A stretch of DNA of 64,000 bases from VRUE01 sp963840565. GTDB taxonomy: Bacteria; Actinomycetota; Thermoleophilia; Solirubrobacterales; 70-9. Under the pieces are notes generated by a model. That model ran no database searches, was not told the origin of the DNA, and saw only the letters and a program-made list of their open reading frames with translations. The stretch is from NCBI GenBank assembly GCA_963840565.1, contig CAWIZH010000005.1:1-64000 (forward strand). The letters run 5' to 3'. Made by a program: the position numbers and the translations under genes. Below, in pieces: positions 32,901-41,560 of the stretch. Positions within the stretch are counted from its first letter, which is position 1; each line of letters begins with the position of its first letter.

Positions 32901-33737
32901 CCCGAGCCGGTCTGGCACAGCTCCAGGGTCAATCCCGACGGGCAGACGGTCGCATTCATGTCGACCTCACCCGAGCTTGCCGAGGAAGTCGCTGGCTATG
33001 ACAACACCGACCAGGGCAGCGGGGAACCGGCGGCGGAGATCTATCGCTACGCGGCGGGCGAGGGGCTCGCCTGCGTCTCTTGCAACCGCACCGGCGCGCG
33101 TCCGCGAAGCGGGCAGGTCCAGAGCATCTTCTTCAATTTCCCCTTCTACGCCGCCGCCCTCCTCCCACCCTGGGAGAACTCCCTCTACGCACCGCGCGTC
33201 CTCTCCGAAGACGGTAAGCGGGTCTTCTTCGAATCCTTCGAAGCGCTGGTCTCCCAAGACACCAACGGCAAGGTCGACGTCTACCAATGGGAGCAGGCCG
33301 CAAGCGGGGATTGCGACGAAGGCGACTCCAGCTACGTGGAAGCCTCGGATGGCTGCGTCAGCCTGATCTCCTCGGGCAAGAGCTCAACGGACTCCCAGTT
33401 CGTCGACGCCTCACCCGACGGCCACGACGTCTTCATCCGCACCGCCGCCTCGCTGGTCGGCTGGGACCCGGGTCAGACCGACATCTATGACGCCCGGGTG
33501 CAAGGCGGCTTCCCGGAACCGCAGGGCCTCCCCTCGGGCTGCGAAGGCGAAGCCTGCCAAGGGCCGGCATCGCCGCCCGAGGACGCCACTCCCTCCTCTT
33601 CGTCCTTCGAAGGGGCGGGCAACGTCAGCGAACCGGTGGCCAAGAAGAAGGCCAAGCGCCACAAGAAGAAGCACGCCAAGAAGCACACGAAGACAAACCA
33701 AAAGCAAGCTAAGCGCAACAGGGGGCAGCGACAATGA
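29994..33737 (+). CDS. Giant secreted NHL / Fn3 / propeller protein, paralogue A
   Basis: A 1247-residue surface protein. ATG 29994 is chosen for its GGAG ribosome site (9-nt spacing) and signal peptide (MLGIALGGIFLLAAIVPGVAFA). Residues about 50-410 hold NHL-type repeats (DLYVADLENSRVNEF, NVYVTDPINHRVQKFDSEG). About 416-532 is a fibronectin-III-like domain (EYALSVDAKDATLGAGINP to AYRYRFVSES). From ~542 a long TolB-like propeller region follows (LPDCRAYELVSPLDKAGGD). The last ~35 residues are Lys/His-rich, able to bind acidic polymers. The stop overlaps the next start by 4 nt (ATGA). Paralogue B lies at 36587-40258. Confidence 0.82.
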   Translation: MKKCPRSTLRERTRASGIQMLGIALGGIFLLAAIVPGVAFAAEGPGVLWKACTTGSGAGQCKTPIGIASSPTNGDLYVADLENSRVNEFTAWGQFVRAWGWGVKDGGAELQVCTTQTGCRKALQGSGTGEFITVGGVAVDALGNVYVTDPINHRVQKFDSEGHFLLMFGGGVDKGPNHPGDICTAAFIAEGESCGAGTIGAGNAQFAANWLAPGSNIAIGTAGQVFVGDENRIQVFDSGGVYQSQLPIPHPGLVNELAVDPVSGNLYMAYRNEREALEPIVPNVYRLDSSNGAVLNTLEVEKPSALAADASGSVYVFDNLRFLGGQNPATHSARILKFDASGNLVERIAEAPFAKVNSPGAEEIETSSGLATGSNCFREGEGGLYVTAQTGAFHDPTHEFVQAYFPTPDPAKCPPPPVAPSVTAEYALSVDAKDATLGAGINPHFWTDATYRVRYGTAQCIEEGGWEASCVSEQPTAPGSKLGPKVTNQPVSTAGVVLVGLEPNTAYRYRFVSESSGGGPATGAGKEFHTPPLAGTPNTSCPNQAFRTSASAGLPDCRAYELVSPLDKAGGDVQARNNAVPYPARMDQSSLSGNGLAYSSYRAFAGAQSGPFSSQYLAHRNPGSGWSTEAISPPQEGPAFLSALIPVDNAFRAFSPELTTSWLLTDTEPLLGPGGIPGHPNLYRRDSGAGTYGGCTNAVPQLEPESDHAPQLQGTSADQSLAVFRTENKLTEDASTQRKSGNRGIYQLYACSFSSGEGAEAAQLHLVSVLPNGTASNLENTAGGPANQGFQSDQGRTATLENAVSIDGSKVYWTASEGNDASLPGALYLRLNPAAEPTASGKCMEEEPEGACTLLVASGKARFWTAAKDGSVAIFGKEEGKSAEESLFEYDLESQSAQPIAHKALGVLGASDNATKVYFLSEEDLGGAAIAGQPNLYLHEAGGANIFLATLSGTDGIAGNQDAYPSPANPEPVWHSSRVNPDGQTVAFMSTSPELAEEVAGYDNTDQGSGEPAAEIYRYAAGEGLACVSCNRTGARPRSGQVQSIFFNFPFYAAALLPPWENSLYAPRVLSEDGKRVFFESFEALVSQDTNGKVDVYQWEQAASGDCDEGDSSYVEASDGCVSLISSGKSSTDSQFVDASPDGHDVFIRTAASLVGWDPGQTDIYDARVQGGFPEPQGLPSGCEGEACQGPASPPEDATPSSSSFEGAGNVSEPVAKKKAKRHKKKHAKKHTKTNQKQAKRNRGQRQ

Positions 33738-36583
33738 GAAGGAACACACTGATAACGGCGATCTGCCTCTCCCTGGTGCTCCTAGTGCCAAGCGCCGTCC
33801 AGGCCGCAAGCTTCGGCCTCAAAGGCCTCGACATGTCCTTCACCGACGAAGGCGGGGCAGCTTCCCTGCAGGCGGGCTCCCACCCCTTCCAGCAGTCGAT
33901 CGCCAACTCATCGGTCACCGAACTGGACTCCAAAACAGGCCAGCCGATCCCGGTAGCCGACCTCAAGGACCTAGACGTCTCTCTTCCTCCCGGGATGGTC
34001 GGCGACCCCAACGCAACCCCGCTTTGCAGCGCTGCCGACTTCATCGCCAGCAAAGACCTGCAGGGCAACCCCGAATGCTCCGATGCCTCGGCGGTGGGAA
34101 CGGCGAAGATCGAGTTCGGCGAACCGGGCAAAATCGAAACCTTCCCGATCTACAACCTCATCCCGCCGCCGGGAGTGGTGGCAAAGCTCGGCTTCGTAGT
34201 AGTCGGCCGCGCCCCGGTCGAGATCGACCTCACCGTAAACCCAAACCCCCCCTACAACGTCGAGGCCAAGACCGACGGCGTCTCCCAAACGGTCTTCTAC
34301 TACGACTCGCTGATCCACGTCTGGGGGGTGCCGGCCAACCCGGCGCATGACGCAGAACGGGGCAGCTGCCTGCTCGTCGCCGCCACCAACTGCCACGTAA
34401 ACATCACCCCCAAGCCCTTCATCACCCTGCCCAGCAGCTGCACCGGGCCGCTCAAGGCCACCTTCAAAGCCGACTCCTGGCAGCAGCCCGGCGTCTTCTT
34501 CGAGGAAACGACCGAAACCCACAACGACTCGGTACCCCCCGAACCGCTGGGCACCTACGGCTGCTCGAAAGCAGGCTTCGCGCCGACGATCTCGGCCAAG
34601 CCGACCACCAAGGCGGCCTCTTCCCCCAGCGGCCTCGACTTCTCCCTCGACGTCAAAGACGAGGGCATCACCAACCCCTCCGAAGAAGCGGTGGCCGACT
34701 CGACGATCGAAAAAGCCGTGGTCACCCTGCCCGAGGGGATGTCGGCCAATCCATCGCTTGCAGAAGGCCTCAACGTCTGCACAGAAGGACAGCTGGCCAA
34801 GGAGACCCCCTTCTCGGCCCCAGGGGCAGGCTGCCCGGAGGCATCGAAGATCGGCACGGTAGAAGTCGAAACCCCGCTGCTTGACGAAAACGTCAACGGC
34901 TCCCTCTACGTCGCCAAGCCCTACGAGAACCCCTTCGGCACCCTCCTAGCGCTTTACATCGTCCTCAAGAACCCCACCCTGGGGATCTCCGTCATCCAGC
35001 CCTTGAAGGTCGAACCCAACCCGGTGACGGGGCAGCTGACCACAACAGCGGAAGACATGCCGCAGCTCCCGTTCTCCCACTTCAAGCTGCACTTCCGCGA
35101 GGGCACCAGGAGCCCGCTGGCCTCGCCTCCCAGCTGCGGCCCCCACACCGTCGACGCGGTGCTCTACCCGCGCTCGGGCGGAGCACCGGTGCCGACCACA
35201 TCGACCTTCGAGGTGATCTCAGGCCCAGACGCAGGCCCCTGCCCGGCGGGAGGCCTGCCTCCCTTCCGCCCCGGGCTGAGCGCCGGCACCCTCAACAACC
35301 GCGCCGGCAGCTTCAGCCCCTTCAACATCCGCCTCTCGAGGACCGACTCCGAACAGGAGATCACCCACTTCTCGATCAAGCTGCCGCCGGGGATCACCGG
35401 CAAGCTTGCCGGCATCCCCTACTGCCCGGAGGCCGCCATCGCCCAGGCAAAGGCGAGGACCGGCCCCCACGGGGGAGAAGAAGAGCTGGCAAGCCCCTCC
35501 TGCCCTGCGGCCTCTGAGATCGGCCACAGCCTGGCGGGCTCGGGAGTAGGACCGTCGCTGGCCTATGCACCGGGCAAGATCTACCTCGCCGGCCCCTACC
35601 ACGGCTCGCCGCTCTCCCTGGTCGCGATCACCGCCGCCAAGGTCGGCCCCTTTGACCTCGGCACCGTGGTGATCCGCGACGCCTTCAAGATCGACCCCGA
35701 AACCGCGGAAGTCTTCATCGACGCGACGGGATCGGACCCGATCCCCCACATCATCGCCGGCATCCCGATCCACCTGCGCGACATCAGGGCCTATACCGAC
35801 CGGCCCAGCTTCGTCTTGAACCCGACCGACTGCACCAGGACCTCGACCGCAAGCACTCTCCTGGGAAGCGGCCTTGACTTCGGCTCTGAAGCAGACGACC
35901 GCCCGGTGACGGTAGCCACTCCATTCCAAGCGGCAGACTGCGCCGCCCTGCCCTTCAAGCCACGCCTCGCGCTGAGCCTCAAAGGCGGCACCAGGCGCGG
36001 GGACTTCCCCGCCTTCAAGGCGGTGCTGCGGATGAACGGGATCGGCGAAGCGGGCATCCAGCGGGCCCAGGTCACCCTGCCCAAGTCGGAGTTCATCGCC
36101 AACGCCCACTTCAAGACGATCTGCACCAGGGTGCAGTTCAAGGCGGGGGCCATACCCGGCGAAAAGTGCCCGGCGGGATCGGTCTACGGCAAGGCCACCG
36201 CGATCACCCCGATCCTCAGTGAGCCGCTGAGCGGGCCGGTCTACCTGCGCTCCTCAGAGCACCAGCTGCCAGACGTCGTCGCCGCCCTTCACAACTCCCA
36301 GGTCGACGTCGTCTTGGACGGCAAAGTCGACTCGGTCAAGGGGCGCCTGCGGACCACCTTCGAAGCCACCCCCGATGCCCCGGTCTCCTCGGTGACCGTT
36401 GAGCTGCTCGGCGGCAAGAAGGGTCTGTTTGAAAACTCAACCAACCTCTGCGCCTCCACCCACAAGGCGATCGCCGCCTTCACCGGGCAAAACGGCAAGG
36501 AGTGGGACTTCAACCCGGTTGTGAAGGCGAAGTGCCCGAAGGGGCGTGGGAAGAGCAAACGGTCCAACGGGAAGGGGAGGTAG
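33734..36583 (+). CDS. Large secreted beta-rich repeat protein between the NHL paralogues
   Basis: A 949-residue protein with a signal peptide (TLITAICLSLVLLVPSAVQA). The mature part repeats a module built on 'LPPGM..NP....C', 'C..AS.IGT' and a proline-rich strand (e.g. VSLPPGMVGDPNATPLC, VTLPEGMSANPSLAEGLNVC, IKLPPGITGKLAGIPYC), about four times. The cysteines recur in each unit. The C terminus is basic (KGRGKSKRSNGKGR), like the tails of its neighbours. Translation is coupled to paralogue A, and paralogue B starts 3 nt after its stop, so the three proteins are made together and may form one surface layer or fibre. No known enzyme motif is present. Confidence 0.78.
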   Translation: MRRNTLITAICLSLVLLVPSAVQAASFGLKGLDMSFTDEGGAASLQAGSHPFQQSIANSSVTELDSKTGQPIPVADLKDLDVSLPPGMVGDPNATPLCSAADFIASKDLQGNPECSDASAVGTAKIEFGEPGKIETFPIYNLIPPPGVVAKLGFVVVGRAPVEIDLTVNPNPPYNVEAKTDGVSQTVFYYDSLIHVWGVPANPAHDAERGSCLLVAATNCHVNITPKPFITLPSSCTGPLKATFKADSWQQPGVFFEETTETHNDSVPPEPLGTYGCSKAGFAPTISAKPTTKAASSPSGLDFSLDVKDEGITNPSEEAVADSTIEKAVVTLPEGMSANPSLAEGLNVCTEGQLAKETPFSAPGAGCPEASKIGTVEVETPLLDENVNGSLYVAKPYENPFGTLLALYIVLKNPTLGISVIQPLKVEPNPVTGQLTTTAEDMPQLPFSHFKLHFREGTRSPLASPPSCGPHTVDAVLYPRSGGAPVPTTSTFEVISGPDAGPCPAGGLPPFRPGLSAGTLNNRAGSFSPFNIRLSRTDSEQEITHFSIKLPPGITGKLAGIPYCPEAAIAQAKARTGPHGGEEELASPSCPAASEIGHSLAGSGVGPSLAYAPGKIYLAGPYHGSPLSLVAITAAKVGPFDLGTVVIRDAFKIDPETAEVFIDATGSDPIPHIIAGIPIHLRDIRAYTDRPSFVLNPTDCTRTSTASTLLGSGLDFGSEADDRPVTVATPFQAADCAALPFKPRLALSLKGGTRRGDFPAFKAVLRMNGIGEAGIQRAQVTLPKSEFIANAHFKTICTRVQFKAGAIPGEKCPAGSVYGKATAITPILSEPLSGPVYLRSSEHQLPDVVAALHNSQVDVVLDGKVDSVKGRLRTTFEATPDAPVSSVTVELLGGKKGLFENSTNLCASTHKAIAAFTGQNGKEWDFNPVVKAKCPKGRGKSKRSNGKGR

Positions 36584-36586
36584 GGG

Positions 36587-39500
36587 ATGGCAAGCGCAAC
36601 GAGGCATCTGCTTGCGAGGAGTGCGGTCTCGCTTCTGTTCCTGCTGGCTCTCTGGTCGCCGCAAGCTGCCAGTGCGGCGGAAGAAAACGCGCCGCCTGAA
36701 CTGTGGACGGGGTGCACCCAGGGCACGAGCGCTGGGCAGTGCGAAAACCCCAAAGGCATCGCGACAGACCCCGTGAGTGGCCACCTCTTCATCTCCGACA
36801 GCTTCAATCAACGCATCGATGAGTTCACCGCTTGGGGCCAGTTCGTCAAGGCCTGGGGTTGGGGGGTCGCCGATGGTTCCCCGAAACCCCAGACTTGCAC
36901 CACCACCTGTCAAACGGGTATCAATGGGTCGGCGCCAGGCCAGGTAGGTGTCCCGCAGGGGATTGCTATTGACTCGGAAGGCAATCTCTACGTCGGTGAA
37001 ACGTCGAACTTTCGCGTGCAGAAGTTCGACCCTGAAGGTCACTTCCTGCTGATGTTCGGCGGCGAAGTCGACAAAGGGCCCAACCACCCCGGCAACCTCT
37101 GCACCGCCGCATACGTAGCTGAAGGCGATGTATGCGGCGCCGGCGTACCTGGTACCGCCAACGGCCAATTCAGCCCCAAATGGTTTCCCGGCCACAGTTA
37201 CATTGCGGTTGGTCCTGCCGATCAGGTCTACGTCGGGGACGCGCAACGCATTCAGGTCTTCAACACGGATGGTGAATATCAGGCCCAGATCGCACTGCCC
37301 GAAGAAGCGATCGTCGCATCGCTGACGGTAGACCCAAAAACGGGATTTCTCTACTTCGGGCGGGGATTTAGCGACCAAGATCCTTCAACTGCAAAATTCC
37401 CAGTCGTCAAGCTCGATCCAAGCAACGGGAAAATCCTCGGCACTCTTGAAACCGACAGACCGGCAGCACTCGCCGCTGACCGCGACGGCGACGTATTCGT
37501 CTACGAAGATCAGTTCTTTGACACACGCAGCGATCCCGATCCCGCTGCTCACAAGCCGCGGATCGTCGAGTTCGACCCGAGCGGCAAACGGATTGCCTCG
37601 TTCGCCGACAAGGTGACCCGAGACAACGGGAACGGGGACTTCGACCAATCGCGAGGAATCGCGACCGGGGCGGCCTGCTTCAGCGAAGGGACCGGCCTCT
37701 ACGTCAGCAATAGCGACAACAACCGTCCCTTCATCCGCGCTTACGGCATTCCCGACAACACGGCCAAATGCCCACCCCCGCCGGTGGCGCCGGCCATCGC
37801 GGCCGAATACGCCCGCTCGGTTGACGCCCAAGACGCAACGCTCGGCGCCGACATCAACCCCAACTTCTGGACCGATGCCACCTACCGCGTTCAGTACGCC
37901 ACCGCACAGTGCATCGAAGAAGGCGGCTGGGAAGCTCCCTGCGTAGGAGAGCAGCCCACGGCCCCGGGCTCCAAACTGGGCCCGAAGGCCACCAACGAAC
38001 CCGTCTCGACTGCTGGAGTTGTTCTCACCGGCCTCGATCCCGCCACTGCCTACCGCTACCGCTTCGTCGCCCAAAGCAGCGGCGGTGGTCCCACGACCGG
38101 GGCCGGGCGAGAATTCCACACCCTCCCGCTGGCCGAAGGGCTGAGCACGAGCTGTCCCAACCAGGCCTTCCGCAGCGGTGCCTCGGCCGGCCTGCCCGAC
38201 TGCCGCGCCTATGAGCTGGTCTCCCCGCTCGACAAAGCCGGCGGCGACGTTCAGGTGCGGCTCAACCTCGCCATCTACCAGGCCCGCATGGACCAGAGCT
38301 CGCTCTCTGGCAACGGGCTTGCCTACTCCTCCTACCGCGCCTTCGCCGGCGCCCAGAGCGGCCCGTTCTCCAGTCAGTACCTGGCCCATCGCAACCCGAG
38401 CAGCGGCTGGGGCACCGAAGCGATTTCCCCGCCTCAGGAAGGCCCGGCCTTCCTCAGCTCGCTGATCCCGGTCGACAACGCCTTCCGCGCCTTCTCCCCC
38501 GAACTCACCACAAGTTGGCTTTTGACTGACACCGAACCGCTGCTCGGGCCCGGTGGCATCCCGGGACACCCCAACCTCTATCGTCGCGACAGCGGTGCAG
38601 GCACCTACGGCGGCTGCACCAGTGCCGTGCCCCAGCTCGAACCGGAGTCCGACCATCCGCCCCAGCTGCAGGGCATCTCCGCCGACCAGAGCCTGGCGGT
38701 CTTCCGCACCGAGAACAAGCTGACCGAAGACGCTTCGACTCAGCGTAGAGGGGGCCCTGAAAGCAAAGGCATCTACCAGCTCTACGCTTGCTCCTTCGGC
38801 TCCGGCGAGGGAGCCGAAGCAGCGCAGCTGCACCTGATCAGCGTCTTGCCAAACGGCACCGCGAGCAATCTGGAAAACACCGCCGGGGGACCGGCGAACC
38901 AGGGCTTCCAATTTGACCAGGGCCGCACCGCGACCCTCGAGAACGCAGTTTCCATCGACGGCTCAAAAGCGTATTGGACCGCCAGCGAAGGAAACGACGC
39001 GAGTCTGCCCGGAGCCCTCTACCTCCGCCTCAACCCCGCCGCCGAACCGACCGCAAGCGGCAAATGCACAGAAGAAGAACCCGAAGGCGCCTGCACCCTG
39101 CTGGTCGCAAGCGGCAAAGCGCGCTTTTGGACCGCGGCCGATGACGGCTCGATCGCGATCTTCGGCAAGCTGGAAGGGAAAAGCGCAGAAGAATCGCTCT
39201 TCGAATACGACCTCGAATCCCAAAGCGCCCAGCTGATCGCCCACAAAGCATTCGGCGTGCTGGGGGCAAGCGATAACGCTACGAAGGTCTACTTCCTCTC
39301 CGAAGAAGACCTTGGGGGTGCGGCGGTTGAAGGCCAGCCCAACCTCTACCTGCACGAAGCGGGCGAAGGCACCGACACCTTCATCGCGACGCTGTCGGAC
39401 AAAGACAGGGTCCCGGGCGACTTGGACGCATACCCCACCCCCGCCAACCCCGAGCCGGTCTGGCACGGCTCCAGGGTCAGTCCCGACGGGCAGACGGTCG

Positions 39501-40258
39501 CATTCATGTCGACCTCCGCCGCGCTGGCCCAAGAAGTCGCCGGCTATGACAACACCGATCAGGGGAGTGGCGAACCGGCAGCCGAGATCTACCGCTACGC
39601 GACCGGCAAAGGGCTCGTCTGCATCTCTTGCAACCGCAGCGGGGCGCGGCCGCGGGGGCGCGAAATTAAGAACAAATCGCGGTCGGCCAGTCCATCCTTC
39701 TACGCCGCATCCCTCCTCCCACCCTGGGAGAACTCCCTCTACGCCCCGAGGGTCCTCTCCGAAGACGGCAAGCGGATCTTCTTCGAATCCTTCGAACCGC
39801 TGGTCTCCCAAGACACCAACGGCAAGGCCGACGTCTACCAATGGGAGCAGGCGGGAAGCGGCGACTGCGAAGAAGGCGACTCCAGCTACGTGGAAGCCTC
39901 GGGGGGCTGCGTCAGCCTGATCTCCTCGGGCAAGAGCTCAACGGACTCCCAGTTCGTCGACGCCTCGTCCGACGGCCACGACGTCTTCATTCGCACCGCC
40001 GCCTCGCTGGTCGGCTGGGACCCAGGCCAGACCGACATCTATGACGCCCGGGTGCAAGGCGGCTTCCCAGAACCGCAGGGCATCCCCTCCGGATGCGAAG
40101 GCGAAGCCTGCCAGGGACCGGCATCACCGCCCGATGATGCGACTCCGGCCTCCTCCTCCTTCCAAGGGGCGGGCAACGTGAGTGAACCGGTGGCCAAGAA
40201 GAAGAAGCACGCCAAGAAGCAGCGCAAGCACAAACGTCACAGGCGAAAGGCCGGCTAG
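36587..40258 (+). CDS. Giant secreted NHL / Fn3 / propeller protein, paralogue B
   Basis: A 1223-residue paralogue of 29994-33737 with the same order: signal peptide (LLFLLALWSPQAASA), NHL repeats, Fn3-like domain (from ~402), TolB-like propeller region (from ~525) and a Lys/His/Arg-rich tail. The NHL part is clearly diverged, whereas the propeller part is almost identical at the DNA level over long stretches. One example is 31921-32005 versus 38460-38544. A predicted ligand difference would therefore lie in the N-terminal half. It starts 3 nt after the 949-residue protein gene. Confidence 0.82.
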   Translation: MASATRHLLARSAVSLLFLLALWSPQAASAAEENAPPELWTGCTQGTSAGQCENPKGIATDPVSGHLFISDSFNQRIDEFTAWGQFVKAWGWGVADGSPKPQTCTTTCQTGINGSAPGQVGVPQGIAIDSEGNLYVGETSNFRVQKFDPEGHFLLMFGGEVDKGPNHPGNLCTAAYVAEGDVCGAGVPGTANGQFSPKWFPGHSYIAVGPADQVYVGDAQRIQVFNTDGEYQAQIALPEEAIVASLTVDPKTGFLYFGRGFSDQDPSTAKFPVVKLDPSNGKILGTLETDRPAALAADRDGDVFVYEDQFFDTRSDPDPAAHKPRIVEFDPSGKRIASFADKVTRDNGNGDFDQSRGIATGAACFSEGTGLYVSNSDNNRPFIRAYGIPDNTAKCPPPPVAPAIAAEYARSVDAQDATLGADINPNFWTDATYRVQYATAQCIEEGGWEAPCVGEQPTAPGSKLGPKATNEPVSTAGVVLTGLDPATAYRYRFVAQSSGGGPTTGAGREFHTLPLAEGLSTSCPNQAFRSGASAGLPDCRAYELVSPLDKAGGDVQVRLNLAIYQARMDQSSLSGNGLAYSSYRAFAGAQSGPFSSQYLAHRNPSSGWGTEAISPPQEGPAFLSSLIPVDNAFRAFSPELTTSWLLTDTEPLLGPGGIPGHPNLYRRDSGAGTYGGCTSAVPQLEPESDHPPQLQGISADQSLAVFRTENKLTEDASTQRRGGPESKGIYQLYACSFGSGEGAEAAQLHLISVLPNGTASNLENTAGGPANQGFQFDQGRTATLENAVSIDGSKAYWTASEGNDASLPGALYLRLNPAAEPTASGKCTEEEPEGACTLLVASGKARFWTAADDGSIAIFGKLEGKSAEESLFEYDLESQSAQLIAHKAFGVLGASDNATKVYFLSEEDLGGAAVEGQPNLYLHEAGEGTDTFIATLSDKDRVPGDLDAYPTPANPEPVWHGSRVSPDGQTVAFMSTSAALAQEVAGYDNTDQGSGEPAAEIYRYATGKGLVCISCNRSGARPRGREIKNKSRSASPSFYAASLLPPWENSLYAPRVLSEDGKRIFFESFEPLVSQDTNGKADVYQWEQAGSGDCEEGDSSYVEASGGCVSLISSGKSSTDSQFVDASSDGHDVFIRTAASLVGWDPGQTDIYDARVQGGFPEPQGIPSGCEGEACQGPASPPDDATPASSSFQGAGNVSEPVAKKKKHAKKQRKHKRHRRKAG

Positions 40259-40281
40259 TCGAGCAGGGACGGGGGAAATTG

Positions 40282-41427
40282 GTGGAGCGCCTCAGGGGGC
40301 GTCGGCCCGAAATCGAGGAGGCCGTTCGGGTTCGCATCCGAGAGGTGTCCGACCCGCTCGAGGTGATGGATCCGGAGTACGCGGAGGGCTTACGGATGGC
40401 CGCCGCAGCTGCGATCGGCTACGGGATCGATGGTGTCGAGTGGGCCGAGGACCCGCGGCTGACCGTACCGCCTGCACTGCTCGCACAAGCTCGGCTTGCT
40501 GCGCGCAGCCGCGTCAGCCTGGAGACGGTCGTGCGTCGCTACTTTGCGGGCTACGCACTGCTTGGCGACTTTCTGGTCGAGGAGTCCGAGAGAGACGGCT
40601 TGATGCGAGGAGCGCCGATGCGACACCTTTTGCGCACTCAGGCCAGGCTCTTCGATCATCTCCTCGCCGCGGTCGGCGCGGAGCATGCGCGGGAGGCGGC
40701 GCGCCGGGCCAGATCGACCGAGGAGCGCCACGCGGAACGGATCGAGGGCCTGCTTGCGGGCGAGTTAACCGACACAAGCGATATTCGCTACGACTTCAGC
40801 GGCTGGCACTTAGGCTTGGTCGCGACCGGCCGCGATGCGGTCGATGTGCTTCGCGAACTGGCGGGGAAGTTCGACACCGACTCGCTGTTGGTGCGCAGGA
40901 GCGAGGAGTCGGTCTGGGCCTGGTTTGGATCTCGCCGCCGCCGCGACCCATCCGACTTCGCGGCGGCCATCTCCTCCGCGTCGGCCCAGCTGTGTGTCGC
41001 CCTTGGTGAGTCGGGGGAGAAGATAGCCGGATGGCGCCTCAGCCATCGTCAGGCAGCCAGGTCGTTTCCGATCGCCCGGCGCAGCGCAAACCCTGTTCGC
41101 TACGGCGAGGTGGCCTTCCTTGCCGCCGCCATGCACGACGATGTGCTTGCCACTTCGCTGCGAGATCTGTATCTGGTTCCCCTGAGCCGCGAACGGGATA
41201 GCGGCCGGACGGCGAGAGAAGTCCTGCGCGCCTACTTCGCCTGCAATGGGACCATCTCCTCGGCGGCGGCGCTTCTGTGCCTCGATCGCAAAACGGTGGC
41301 CAGCAGGCTGCGAACAATCGAGAACGCAATCGGCCGGCCGCTGGACTCCTGCGCGGCGGAGTTCGAAACCGCGCTGGCGATGGAGGAACGCAATTCCGAG
41401 GACCCGGGCCCACCCGTCACGCGGTGA
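40282..41427 (+). CDS. PucR/CdaR-family transcriptional regulator
   Basis: A 381-residue cytoplasmic protein. The N-terminal helical region (about 1-150) is of the RsbRD/PucR type, and the middle (about 160-270) is a degenerate GGDEF-like fold typical of CdaR proteins. The C terminus is a PucR helix-turn-helix: VLRAYFACNGTISSAAALLCLDRKTVASRLRTIENAIGRPL. It starts 24 nt after paralogue B, so it is likely cotranscribed or immediately adjacent and may control the surface cluster. The GTG start is preferred because it lies 6 nt after GGGGGA. Confidence 0.85.
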   Translation: MERLRGRRPEIEEAVRVRIREVSDPLEVMDPEYAEGLRMAAAAAIGYGIDGVEWAEDPRLTVPPALLAQARLAARSRVSLETVVRRYFAGYALLGDFLVEESERDGLMRGAPMRHLLRTQARLFDHLLAAVGAEHAREAARRARSTEERHAERIEGLLAGELTDTSDIRYDFSGWHLGLVATGRDAVDVLRELAGKFDTDSLLVRRSEESVWAWFGSRRRRDPSDFAAAISSASAQLCVALGESGEKIAGWRLSHRQAARSFPIARRSANPVRYGEVAFLAAAMHDDVLATSLRDLYLVPLSRERDSGRTAREVLRAYFACNGTISSAAALLCLDRKTVASRLRTIENAIGRPLDSCAAEFETALAMEERNSEDPGPPVTR

Positions 41428-41560
41428 TTCCTCAGTCGGTCCAGTCCTGCCCTTGTTTTTCCCCAAATTGATGAGGCAGCGCCCCGTGTCATTGGCGACG
41501 CTGCACCGACGCAATCCAGTTGACCCTGCGGCCTCGATGGCCGCCGGCAAGGGAGGAACA

